Program-made: the position numbers and the translations under genes
Part shown: positions 1 to 9,000 of the stretch, piece by piece
Layout: every line of letters starts with the position of its first letter
Position numbering within the stretch: the stretch's first letter is position 1
The notes under the pieces: generated by a model
Told to the model about the DNA's origin: nothing
Databases searched by the model: none
Seen by the model: only the letters and a program-made list of their open reading frames with translations
Assembly (NCBI RefSeq): GCF_013155275.1
Contig: NZ_JABJXS010000004.1
Location: forward strand, 248,001-312,000
Length of the DNA: 64,000 nucleotides
Direction of reading: 5' to 3'
DNA from: Brenneria sp. hezel4-2-4
GTDB taxonomy: Bacteria; Pseudomonadota; Gammaproteobacteria; Enterobacterales; Enterobacteriaceae

Positions 1-124
1 GCGCCGGCGCGTCATTATCCCGGTGACGGCTGAGGATATCGTCCAGCGGCCGGTCAATCCAATAGCCGCGCTCACGGTAGCGCCGTTCCAGCGCCGCGGG
101 CCAGCGGTTGAATTCGATCATCAT
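1..124 (-). CDS. entE: 2,3-dihydroxybenzoate-AMP ligase (5' end only)
   Basis: Only the first 41 or so codons are in the window; the gene runs off the left edge. The visible N-terminus ([20 protein letters not shown], then YW, then DDIL) matches the start of EntE/DhbE, which adenylates 2,3-dihydroxybenzoate and loads it on the aryl carrier domain of EntB for the NRPS. The start ATG overlaps the entC stop (ATGA), as expected for a translationally coupled entC-entE operon. A second in-frame ATG follows directly, so the start could be 3 bases later. Identification rests on the N-terminal motif and on gene order. Confidence 0.85.
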   Translation of the reverse strand, partial: MMIEFNRWPAALERRYRERGYWIDRPLDDILSRHRDNDAPA

Positions 125-1320
125 GCGACACACTCCCGGTGATCGGTTATTCCAAAGGCATGCAGCATGGTGCTCAGCTTCACGCCGGTTTCGTTCCATT
201 CGGAAACCGGCTGCGAATCCGGCACAATGCCGGCGCCGGCAAACAATCGCACCCGGTTTTCACGCACTTCGCCGCAGCGGATAGTGACCACCCATTCACC
301 GTTACCCTGCGCATCGCACCAACCGACGATGCCGCCGAACAGCCCGCGTTCGAACGGCTCAAGATCGGCGATTAACCGCCGCGCAGTGTCGGTGGGATAA
401 CCGCACAACGCGGGCGTAGGATGAAGTAAACAGGCCAGCGACAAGGCGTTGTCGGCATCAGTCGCCGTTTCGCCGCTGATGGCGGTCGCCAGATGCCATA
501 GCGTGGCGGTGGAGAGCAATTGCGGCGTCTCGGGGATGTGCAATTGGCGACAGCGGGAGGTCAACACCCGGCGCATTTCGTTAATCACCACCCGATGCTC
601 ATAACCATCCTTTGCCGAATCCAGCAATTGTTGTCCGGCGCGCCGATCGGCTGGCGGAATGTTGGCGCGCGCCGCCGATCCGGCCAGCGGCGTGGAGTGC
701 AGATCACGGCCCGACTTGCGTAACAATAGCTCAGGGCTGGCGCCCAGCAGCGCGCCATCGTCCAGGGGAACGTAAAAATGATAGGCGTCGGGTTCGCGAG
801 CCAGCAGACGCGCCAACAGCACCCGATGATCGACCGGCGCGCTGAGTTCGATATCCAGCAGGCGCGAGAGCACGACCTTGGTTAATTTTCCCTCCCGCGT
901 CGCCCTCACGGCCTGACTCGCCAAATCGATAAAAATATCCCGGTTTGGCCGTGGCTGGGTTGTCACCATATCCGGTAATGAAGGACAATCGTTGAGTACC
1001 GGCATGGTTAGGCCGGCGCGACAAAACCAGTGGCTTTGCCGGGGAATAAACAGCGCCGACGGACGGGACGCATCAAAGGGGATGGCGCCAACCACCACCG
1101 GTTCGGCGATGCCCGCCGCCCTGGCGCGCGCAAACGCCTGTTGCAGCGTGCGCTGAAAGACGCCGCCGGTATCAAAGCCATCGCCGGCGGGCGTCGTCAA
1201 CGCCATAAAACGACCTTGTGTATACAGGCTACGGAAGGGAGAACTGAAAAAGAACCCTGAATCTGGCTGCCAGCCACGGTTCTCCTCTTGCGTGACATTG
1301 TCCCTAATCAAACGGTACAC
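121..1320 (-). CDS. entC: Isochorismate synthase EntC
   Basis: EntC converts chorismate to isochorismate, the first step to 2,3-dihydroxybenzoate. The protein is 399 residues from the chosen start (E. coli EntC 391) and keeps the chorismate-binding enzyme signatures: [12 protein letters not shown], the [15 protein letters not shown] stretch, [15 protein letters not shown], the GIVGWCD loop and the C-terminal [20 protein letters not shown] block. The open frame extends to 1449, but that extension would translate the Fur operator. I chose the GTG at 1320 because GGAGG lies six bases upstream of it and the resulting length fits the family. The gene is divergent from fepB and overlaps entE by the ATGA junction. 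Confidence 0.93.
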   Translation of the reverse strand: MYRLIRDNVTQEENRGWQPDSGFFFSSPFRSLYTQGRFMALTTPAGDGFDTGGVFQRTLQQAFARARAAGIAEPVVVGAIPFDASRPSALFIPRQSHWFCRAGLTMPVLNDCPSLPDMVTTQPRPNRDIFIDLASQAVRATREGKLTKVVLSRLLDIELSAPVDHRVLLARLLAREPDAYHFYVPLDDGALLGASPELLLRKSGRDLHSTPLAGSAARANIPPADRRAGQQLLDSAKDGYEHRVVINEMRRVLTSRCRQLHIPETPQLLSTATLWHLATAISGETATDADNALSLACLLHPTPALCGYPTDTARRLIADLEPFERGLFGGIVGWCDAQGNGEWVVTIRCGEVRENRVRLFAGAGIVPDSQPVSEWNETGVKLSTMLHAFGITDHRECVA

Positions 1321-1340
1321 TCGCAACCTCCGGTATAATT

Positions 1341-1371
1341 CATAATGATAACGATTATGATAACTATTATC
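1341..1371. promoter_or_regulatory. Overlapping Fur boxes between entC and fepB
   Basis: The AT-rich divergent region holds two overlapping 19-mers close to the Fur consensus GATAATGATAATCATTATC: CATAATGATAACGATTATG (1341-1359, 15 of 19) and GATTATGATAACTATTATC (1353-1371, 16 of 19). The position between divergent siderophore genes matches iron-repressed control of both entC and fepB. Matches were counted by eye. Confidence 0.85.
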
Positions 1372-1480
1372 ATTAATAGATTTGCGTAACAACTTATGAC
1401 GATGCTTTCGCATTGTCAACAGTAGGAAAACGAGCTTCACGTCCCCCAATTTTATGTTTAAGCGATAAGAGGTTTAGGTG

Positions 1481-2494
1481 ATGAGAGCGGTATTTTATTT
1501 CTCGGGCTGGCGCTATGCGTTGCTGCCGGTGTTGGCGTTAATGCTGAGCGCCTGCGACGGAAAAACCGAAACCGGCGCGGCAACGAAACCGGACAATGCG
1601 GCTATCGAAGGTTGGCCGCGACAGATTCAGACCCTTGACGGCACGCTCACGCTCAAGGCGCCGCCGCAGCGCATCGTCTCCACCAGCGTCACCGTTACCG
1701 GCACCCTATTGGCGATTGACGCGCCGGTCATCGCCAGTTCCGCCACCAGCCCGGGCTCCCGCGTTTCCGACAGTCAGGGATTCCTGCGCCAGTGGGGTGA
1801 CGTCGCCCTCGAACGTAAGGTAAAAAAAACCTATGAAACCAAGCCTAATGCCGAAGCGATAGCCAACGAAGCGCCGGATCTGATTGTGGTCGCCGCCACG
1901 GGAGGCGATTCCGCCCTGGCGCTGCGTCAACAGCTTAGCGCTATCGCGCCGGTACTGGTGGTTAACTATGATGATAAAAGCTGGCAGGAACTGGCCTCTC
2001 AATTGGGCTACGCCACCGGACGCGAAGAGCAGGCCCGGGCGGTGATCGCGAAATTCGACGACCGGCTGAACGCCGTGAAGCAACGTTTGCAGTTGCCTCC
2101 GCAGCCGGTCAGCGCTTTTGTCTGGCGGGAAGACGGCAAGGGCGCCAATTTATGGACTATCGACTCGGCGCAGGGCCAGTTGCTTAAACAGTTGGGTTTC
2201 GAGCTGGCCGCCGTACCTGATGCGGTACGAGGAAACCACAGCATGGGCATGCGTAAGGATCTGGTGCAATTGTCCGGCGAGAAGATGGCAGACGGGCTGA
2301 ACGGCAATACCTACCTGCTGTTTTCCACAGATGAAGAGAGCATCGAGCCACTGCTCGCCAACCCGTTTGTCGCCCATTTACCGGCGGTCAGGGACAGACA
2401 GGTTTATGCCATGGGCAACGATACCTTTCGTCTGGACTACTACAGCGCCAGCAATATGCTGGATCGGCTGGAAAAATACTTTGGCACGCATTAA
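1481..2494 (+). CDS. fepB: Ferric catecholate siderophore periplasmic binding protein FepB
   Basis: FepB receives the ferric siderophore from the outer-membrane receptor and hands it to FepDG. The sequence matches FepB along its length: QRIVSTSVTVTGTLLAIDAPVIAS, the GFLRQWGDVA block, VVAATGGDSALALRQQL, NYDDKSW and the C-terminal TFRLDYYSASNMLDRL. GTG at 1478 and ATG at 1481 are both possible; ATG 1481 has better spacing from AAGAGG. The N-terminal segment ends in LALMLSAC, a lipobox, so this copy looks like a membrane-anchored lipoprotein, while E. coli FepB is a soluble periplasmic protein. Its stop codon interlocks with that of convergent entS (TTAA). Confidence 0.92.
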   Translation: MRAVFYFSGWRYALLPVLALMLSACDGKTETGAATKPDNAAIEGWPRQIQTLDGTLTLKAPPQRIVSTSVTVTGTLLAIDAPVIASSATSPGSRVSDSQGFLRQWGDVALERKVKKTYETKPNAEAIANEAPDLIVVAATGGDSALALRQQLSAIAPVLVVNYDDKSWQELASQLGYATGREEQARAVIAKFDDRLNAVKQRLQLPPQPVSAFVWREDGKGANLWTIDSAQGQLLKQLGFELAAVPDAVRGNHSMGMRKDLVQLSGEKMADGLNGNTYLLFSTDEESIEPLLANPFVAHLPAVRDRQVYAMGNDTFRLDYYSASNMLDRLEKYFGTH

Positions 2495-3747
2495 TTTCCC
2501 GCCGATGATGCCGGCTGCGGCGGGTTGAGGTTTTCAAGCCGACGCAGCGAGGCCGACAGTGCGGCCAGCGCCACGCCGGCCAGCGCGGCGCCGAGACCGA
2601 ACAGCAGGCCGGAGGTTTGCGGCAGCAGTTGGGTTCCCATGGTGCCCAGCAACAGCGCGCCAAACGCATCCCCGGTCACGGCCTGCGCCGTCCACAGGCC
2701 ATTGACGCGCCCCAATAACGCATTTGGCGTCAGACTCTGCACCAGGGTAAATTGCAACAACGAATTGATCGCGCTGAGATAGCCGTAGATCGCCAGACAG
2801 CACAGCGATAGCACAAAATACGGCATCAGGCTGAACAGGCTAAGGACTAAAAATCCCGCCACGGCGGTAAAGATCATCAGTCTGCCGGGCCGGGGGGTTT
2901 GCGCCACCCGGCCGCTGGTAAACGCCCCCAGCGCCGCCCCCAGCGGTATCGCCGAATACATCAGTCCCAAATGTAAAGCGTCAATCTGCCAACGGATAGC
3001 CAGTGCGGGAAACAGCACCCGGACGGCGCTGGTCAGGCTGACCAGCGTCCCCATCAGCACGATGGCGCCGATAACCCGATTCTGTTTTAAAAAAACCACG
3101 CCCGCCAGCAGCGCGCGCCCGGGATGCTCCTTCGGCTGCTGCGGCGGCGGCATCGACGGCAAGCGAATGAGCGGGATCAGCGTTACCCAGGTTCCGACGG
3201 CGGCTAAAGCGTAATTCCAGCCCACATCGCCCCAGGCGATAACCATTCCCCCGATGGCGGGAGACACCACCGCGCCGAAGCGTACCGTCAGCATACTGAT
3301 GGCTCCCGCCGAGGCGAGGTTTTCGCGCCCGACCAGCGCCGGGGTGGCCGCCATCAATGCCGTCATGCCGACCGCGCCGAAAAAACCATCCCATACGGCA
3401 AGCAACCAGAGCAGGATCAACGACGGTTCCGGCGCCAGCGTATTCAGGAATAAACCGGCGAATCCGGCGCCGCAGGTGGCGCGGGCAAACAGGATAAGGC
3501 GACGGCGGTTGTATCTGTCCGCCATAACGCCGCCCAACAACAGGCCGATAAACATGCCGCCCCCGGCCAGAACGACCGCCAGACCGACCTGAAGCGTCGA
3601 ACCGGTCATCTGCTGGATCTGCACCGGAACCGCCACGGTCAGCATACCCAGCGCCAAAACGGAGATAAAACGCGCGCAAAACAGCGCCCGGAAATCGCGA
3701 TTCTCTTTGAGTAAACTGAAATTGAGTAAAATGGAGGGTCTGTCCAT
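2491..3747 (-). CDS. entS: Enterobactin-type siderophore exporter EntS (MFS)
   Basis: A 418-residue major facilitator of the EntS/YbdA type (E. coli 416), exporting newly made catecholate siderophore across the inner membrane. Recognisable blocks are LLNFSLLKENRDFRALFCARF at the N-terminus, the GGVMADRYNRRRLI loop between helices 2 and 3, WDGFFGAVGMTALMAATPALVGRENL and GLWTAQAVTGDAFGALLLG. The open frame reaches 3945, but homology begins at the ATG at 3747. Its promoter should be the divergent region shared with fepD. The 3' end converges on fepB with interlocking stops. Confidence 0.92.
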   Translation of the reverse strand: MDRPSILLNFSLLKENRDFRALFCARFISVLALGMLTVAVPVQIQQMTGSTLQVGLAVVLAGGGMFIGLLLGGVMADRYNRRRLILFARATCGAGFAGLFLNTLAPEPSLILLWLLAVWDGFFGAVGMTALMAATPALVGRENLASAGAISMLTVRFGAVVSPAIGGMVIAWGDVGWNYALAAVGTWVTLIPLIRLPSMPPPQQPKEHPGRALLAGVVFLKQNRVIGAIVLMGTLVSLTSAVRVLFPALAIRWQIDALHLGLMYSAIPLGAALGAFTSGRVAQTPRPGRLMIFTAVAGFLVLSLFSLMPYFVLSLCCLAIYGYLSAINSLLQFTLVQSLTPNALLGRVNGLWTAQAVTGDAFGALLLGTMGTQLLPQTSGLLFGLGAALAGVALAALSASLRRLENLNPPQPASSAGN

Positions 3748-3860
3748 GGCATTTTTCCGGCGGTTGTACATTGCGATTGCGTCGATAAAACTAACCTCAT
3801 CGACGCCAGCGTTTTGTTCGCGATAAAGGCATGTTATTATAATCAATATCAAATTATATT

Positions 3861-3879
3861 GATAATTATAATCATTTGC
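3861..3879. promoter_or_regulatory. Fur box between entS and fepD
   Basis: GATAATTATAATCATTTGC matches the 19-bp Fur consensus at 16 of 19 positions. A plus-strand TATAAT (3867-3872) lies inside the box, so Fur binding would cover the -10 element of fepDG. Because transcription from it would begin near 3879, the ATG at 3882 would be almost leaderless. This makes a later fepD start (3912 or 3951) plausible. Confidence 0.78.
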
Positions 3880-3881
3880 AT

Positions 3882-4946
3882 ATGCATTCCAATAAGACGC
3901 CAGTTCCACCGATGGATAACGCCGATCTGCTGCGCCCCTCATCAAAGGGAATGATAACCGGCCATCCGCTGTACGGCTTACTCATCGTCAGTCTGTTATT
4001 GATGCTGTGCTGTCTGCTCAGTTTATTCGTCGGCGCCAAATATATTTCCGTTGCCAGCGTCATCAACATATTGAGCGGCGATCATTCCCATCCCGACAGC
4101 ACGATTATCCTTGATGCCCGCATACCGCGCACGCTGGCCGGTTTGCTGGCTGGCGCCGCGCTCGGCGTATCCGGGGCGCTGATCCAGGCGCTGACCCGCA
4201 ATCCGCTGGCCGACCCGGGTATTTTAGGTATAAATGCCGGCGCCAGCTTCGCGGTGGTAATCGGTATCGCGTTTTTCGGCGCAACGCTGCCTGAACAGTA
4301 CCTGTGGTTCGCCTTCAGCGGCGCGCTATTATCCAGCATCGGGGTATGGCTAATCGCTTTCCAGGCCCGGGGAAAGTCCAGCCCGGTTCGTTTAACCCTG
4401 GCCGGGGTGGCGCTCGGCGCCGTGCTGGCGGGAATGACCTCCGCTATCTCGCTGATGGATCCGCTGGTCTATGACCATGTTCGTTTCTGGGAAGCCGGTA
4501 CGCTGGATATCCGCAGCATGCACATTATAAAAGTGATCGCGGCGCCGGTGCTGGCCGGGTTGGCGCTGGCTTTGTTACTGGCTCGCTCCCTTAATGTGCT
4601 GGACATGGGGCATGACATCGCGCAGGCGCTGGGCACGCGTACCACCGTCATTCAGGTGCTAGGCCTGATCGCCATCACGCTGTTATGCGGCGCCGCTACC
4701 GCCGCGGTGGGGCCGATTGCGTTTATCGGTCTGATGGTGCCGCATATCGCCCGTCGGCTAGTCGGTCCGGATCAGAGGAAGATCCTGCCCTGGGTACTGC
4801 TGCTGACGCCGGGCCTGCTGTTGATTTCCGATATGGTCGGCCGGGTTATTGTGCCCGGAGAATTACGCGTTTCCATTGTTACCGCCTTTATCGGCTCCCC
4901 GGTACTGATTGCTCTGGTCCGCCGTCATGGAGGGAAAAACGGGTGA
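3882..4946 (+). CDS. fepD: Ferric siderophore ABC permease FepD
   Basis: FecCD/BtuC-family inner-membrane permease that forms the import channel with FepG, energised by FepC. Strong family blocks: IILDARIPRTLAGLLAGAAL, GALIQALTRNPLADPGILGINAGASFAVV, SPVRLTLAGVALGAVL, the RFWEAGTLDIRS motif and GPIAFIGLMVPHIARRLVGPD, the loop that contacts the ATPase. About nine membrane helices are visible. The start is uncertain: 3882 gives a long N-terminal extension compared with E. coli FepD (334 residues), and ATGs at 3912 and 3951 fit the family length better, though none has a good ribosome site. The stop overlaps the fepG start. Confidence 0.92.
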   Translation: MHSNKTPVPPMDNADLLRPSSKGMITGHPLYGLLIVSLLLMLCCLLSLFVGAKYISVASVINILSGDHSHPDSTIILDARIPRTLAGLLAGAALGVSGALIQALTRNPLADPGILGINAGASFAVVIGIAFFGATLPEQYLWFAFSGALLSSIGVWLIAFQARGKSSPVRLTLAGVALGAVLAGMTSAISLMDPLVYDHVRFWEAGTLDIRSMHIIKVIAAPVLAGLALALLLARSLNVLDMGHDIAQALGTRTTVIQVLGLIAITLLCGAATAAVGPIAFIGLMVPHIARRLVGPDQRKILPWVLLLTPGLLLISDMVGRVIVPGELRVSIVTAFIGSPVLIALVRRHGGKNG

Positions 4947-5944
4947 TGCAGATCGGATTGGCTCAGAACACCCGGCGTCGGCGCGGATATTGCGGTATCA
5001 TGGCGACGCTGTGCCTGATGCTGGCGATACTGGCACTGGTTTCAGGCACCATGCCGCTCAGCATCGAGCAGATACTTCGGGCTTTATGGGGCGACGCCCC
5101 CGCCAACATCGTCACCATTGTGGTTCAGTGGCGTTTGCCTCGCGTGGTCATGGCGCTGATCTTCGGCGCTGCGCTTGGCGTCAGCGGCGCCATCTTCCAG
5201 TCGCTGCTGCGTAATTCGCTCGGCAGTCCGGACATTATCGGGTTCAACTCCGGCGCCTATACCGGTGCGCTGATGGCGATAATCCTGTTTAACGGCGGCG
5301 AATTCAGTATTGCGGGCGGCGCCCTGGCGGGGGGGATTCTCTCCTCGGCGCTGGTCTGGCTATTGACATGGCGTCACGGAATTCAGGGCTTTCGTCTGAT
5401 TATCATCGGCATTGCCATCAGCGCGCTACTCTACTCCGTCAATACCTGGCTTATCATCTCGGCGTCGCTGGAGTCGGCCATGTCCGCCGCGCTTTGGGGC
5501 GCGGGTTCGCTTAACGGCATTACCTGGAGCAAAGGGCTGCCCGCCCTGCTATTTATCGCCACGGCCTTTACCCTGTCGTTATTGCTGACCCGGCGTATGA
5601 CGCTCATGGAAATGGGCGACGATACCGCCCGGGCGCTGGGCGTACCGGTGGAGAGCTCGCGGCTGCTGTTGATGGTGATCGGCGTGGCGCTGACCTCGGC
5701 GGTGACCGCGGCCGCCGGCCCTATATCGTTTATATCCCTGTGCGCGCCGCAGATCGCTCGCCGTTTAAGCGGCGGAGACACCCCCTCTCTGCCGGCGGCC
5801 GCGCTGACCGGCGCCTTTTTATTGTTGGCGGCCGATTTTCTGGCGCAGCGTCTATTCTCGCCGAATCAGTTGCCGGTCGGCGTCGTTACGGTTTGTATCG
5901 GCGGCGTCTACCTGCTGGTATTGCTGACGCGGGAATCCCGCTGA
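4946..5944 (+). CDS. fepG: Ferric siderophore ABC permease FepG
   Basis: Second FecCD-type permease subunit, 332 residues (E. coli FepG 330). Matches include VVQWRLPRVVMALIFGAALGV, GAIFQSLLRNSLGSPDIIGFNSGAY, FRLIIIGIAISALL, ASLESAMSAALWGAGSLNG, EMGDDTARALGV and GPISFISLCAPQIARRLSGGD. The ATG at 4946 is chosen because it overlaps the fepD stop (GTGATG, with GTG at 4943 as an alternative) and gives the family length; the frame is open further upstream but there overlaps fepD. An A/G-rich stretch (GGAGGGAAA) near 4929-4937 may act as the ribosome site. The fepDG pair is transcribed from the Fur-controlled region at 3861. Confidence 0.93.
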   Translation: MQIGLAQNTRRRRGYCGIMATLCLMLAILALVSGTMPLSIEQILRALWGDAPANIVTIVVQWRLPRVVMALIFGAALGVSGAIFQSLLRNSLGSPDIIGFNSGAYTGALMAIILFNGGEFSIAGGALAGGILSSALVWLLTWRHGIQGFRLIIIGIAISALLYSVNTWLIISASLESAMSAALWGAGSLNGITWSKGLPALLFIATAFTLSLLLTRRMTLMEMGDDTARALGVPVESSRLLLMVIGVALTSAVTAAAGPISFISLCAPQIARRLSGGDTPSLPAAALTGAFLLLAADFLAQRLFSPNQLPVGVVTVCIGGVYLLVLLTRESR

Positions 5945-5982
5945 ATATCCCGGCAAGCCTCATGCACTTATGCACTTCGCGC

Positions 5983-6009
5983 CGGGCGGCGATCCTGGTC
6001 CGCCGCCCG
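5983..6009. terminator. GC-rich hairpin between convergent fepG and the NRPS gene
   Basis: CGGGCGGCG (5983-5991), a 9-base loop and CGCCGCCCG (6001-6009) form a perfect 9-bp stem between convergent genes. There is no T-run on either side, so intrinsic termination would be inefficient; it may serve as a transcript 3' end stabiliser. Confidence 0.5.
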
Positions 6010-6022
6010 ACAGACCGGCAAT

Positions 6023-9000
6023 TTACAATCCGGACAGAACCTTATCGATCAGCGGCCCCAGTCTGGCCAGTGAAGCCGGTGAGATAATGTCGATATGGCA
6101 ACAATCCAGCTCAAACACCCGTAATCGCCGCACATAGGGAGCCCAGACGGCCTGCACATCCATCCCTTCCGGAAGCGAGCCTTTGGCGACAAACAGCGTG
6201 GCCTCCCCCTGATAGCGGGCGGTCCGGGTCTGCGACAGCAAACGCACCGAGTCAGCGTAATTGGCCTCAATATCATCAAACATACTCCGCTTTTGCCGCT
6301 CAAGGGCAAGATCCACCGTCTCCGCGCTGGCGGCCATAAACAAGTCGCGCTCATTGTCGACCTCCTGTCTGGCTTTTTCGTCCATTGATGCCGTCCAATC
6401 CTGGGTTTCCGGGGGATAGGTATCCAGCAGGCCGAGAAAAGCCACCGTCTCTCCCTGAGCCTGTAAGCGGGCGGCAATGCCCTGAGCCACGGTGCCGCCC
6501 AGCGAATACCCCATCAGATGATAAGGCCCATGCGGCTGCACTCGTCGCAGATTGACCAGATGGTGTTCGCAGACCTCGTCCATGGTGGCGCAACGGGCAA
6601 TCGGCCCCTCCGGACGCGGCGACTGTAAGCCAATAACCGCCCAACGCGACGCCAAATAACGAGGCAGTACGCTGAACTGCCAGGCAAATCCGGAAGCGGG
6701 GTGAATACAGAACAGCGGGTGTCCTTCTCCGGATCGCAACGGCAGCACCTGATCGAATCCGGCACGCCGCATCTCCTCGCCGGCCCGCTCGCCGTCAAGC
6801 AACTGCGCCAGCTTTTCCACGCTCGACGCCACCATCAGTTGACCGACGGAAACCGGTTTATCCAGTTCGCGGCGCAGTTCCGCCGCCAACCGCATCGCCA
6901 GCAGAGAATGACCGCCCAACGCGAAAAAGTCATCGGTGGCATTCACATCGTCCCGCTCCAGCAAACGGGCGAACAGCCCGGCCAGTTGCGTCTCCAGCCC
7001 CGGACGCGGCGGACGTCCTCGCCGGCCTCCGCTCTCCTCGGGCAACGGCAGCGCTTTGCGATCAAGCTTACCGTTGGCGCTCAGGGGCAGAGAAGGCAGG
7101 ATCACCACCGCGACCGGCACCATATGCGCGGGCAATTGTAAGGCCAGCGCGGCGCGCAGGGCCTCGCCATCCAGTTGCGCCGCCGCTTCGGGCACGACAT
7201 AACCGACTAACTGACGGGCATCCGCCCCGGCCGTCGATCCGCGTTGGCCCAGTATTCTGGCCTGCACCGCCGCCTGATGCACGCCCGGCAGGGCCGCCAG
7301 CGCAGATTCAATCTCACCCGGCTCGATGCGCTGTCCACGTATTTTCAACTGATCGTCCCGGCGGCCGAGATACTCCACCTCGCCGCCCGGCAACCAACGC
7401 GCCACATCACCGGTACAGTACATACGCTTGCCAACCGCCCCCGGATCGGCGACAAAACGACTGGCGGTCAGTTCCCGTCGATGCAGATACCCCTGCGCCA
7501 GTTGCTCGCCGGTCAGGTAAAGCTCGCCGGCGACGCCTGGCGGCACCGGCCGTAACCAGGGGTCGAGAATACGCAGCCCGGTATTCCATACCGGCCGACC
7601 GATGGGCACGCTGACGCCGCTCACCGCCGACAGCGCCTGACTATAAGCATCGTGCCAACTGACATCGACCGCCGCTTCGGTCGGGCCGTAAAGATTATAT
7701 AACGGTACGCCGGTCATCCTTTCCCAGACGCGGGAAAGCTCGGTCGAAAGCGCTTCGCCGCTACAGAACACCCGCCGCAGCGTCGCGCATGTCCGCACGG
7801 CATTCTCGTCGTCCAGCGCGTCGACAAAAGCCGCCAGCATCGAGGGAACGAAATGCATGGTGGTGATGCGGTGCTTTTCCGTCAGCGCCATTAACGCCGC
7901 CGGATCGCGATGGGCTTCCGGCGGCGCCATCACCAGCGTCGCGCCGACCATCAGCGGCCAGAAAAATTCCCATACCGATACGTCGAAACTGCACGGCGTT
8001 TTTTGCAACACCACGTCGTCCGCGCCCAGCGGGAATTGATGCTGCATCCACAACAGGCGATTGACGATAGCGTTGTGGGCAATCACCACGCCCTTCGGCC
8101 GGCTGGTGGAACCGGAAGTGTAAATAATGTAGGCGGGATGATGGGGAGACGGCGCCTGACGGCACGGCGGCAGGTCGCGATCGGCCGTCAGCAGGCTCCC
8201 ATAAGAAAAGATCTGTCCCGATGCGGCGAAACGCCCGCGTTGCGTTGCGTCGGTGATAATCAGCCGCGGTTGCGCATCGTCAATCATCAGTTGCAGGCGC
8301 TCGTCGGGATAGCCGGTATCCAGCGGCAGATACGCTGCGCCGGCTTCAACCACCGCCATTAATGCCAGCGACAGAAATATCGAACGCGGCAGCGCGACCG
8401 CCACGGTGTCGCCGGGGATCACCCCGGCGGCCGCCAGACGCTGTGCGAGCCGTTCCACCTGTTCACGCACCTCGGCATAACTCAGCGAGTGTGTTTCATC
8501 CACCAGCGCAACGGCTTGCGGCGAGCGAACAGCCTGACGCGCCAGCAGCCCGCTCAAGGTATCCGGCATGACCTCATGCCCGGTTTGATTGGCGTGGCGC
8601 AGCATTGCCTGCTCCGACTCGCTCAACAGCGACAGCGCCGCCAGCGGCCGCTCAGGCGCAGCGACCAGTTGTCGGAACAGCAGTTGCAGGCGCAGCGCCA
8701 TCGCGTCGGCATCCACCTGACCTGCGCGATACTCCAGGTGCAGCGACAGTGTATCGCCGGGAACGGCCATCAGCGTCAGCGGGTAGTGCGTATAACCGCG
8801 ATTACACATGCTGGTGCAGCGCACCTCGCCGAAAGGACGATGGAGCAACTCGCCTTCATCCGGATAGTTCTCCACCACCAGCAGGGTATCGAACAGGGCT
8901 TCGCCTCCGGCCAGTTGTTGGATCTCGCCCAGGCCCAAATTGTCATGGGCCAGGAGATCAACCTGCTTCGGTTGTATTTGCACCAGTTGTTCCAGCAGGG

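Noticed and set aside
1321-1449. N-terminal extension of entC
   Set aside because: It translates the Fur operator and has no homology; the GTG at 1320 has a good ribosome site and gives the family length.
2525-3679. Long frames overlapping entS on both strands
   Set aside because: Their products are low-complexity Arg/Gly/Ala-rich, typical of shadow frames in GC-rich DNA, while entS has full-length homology.
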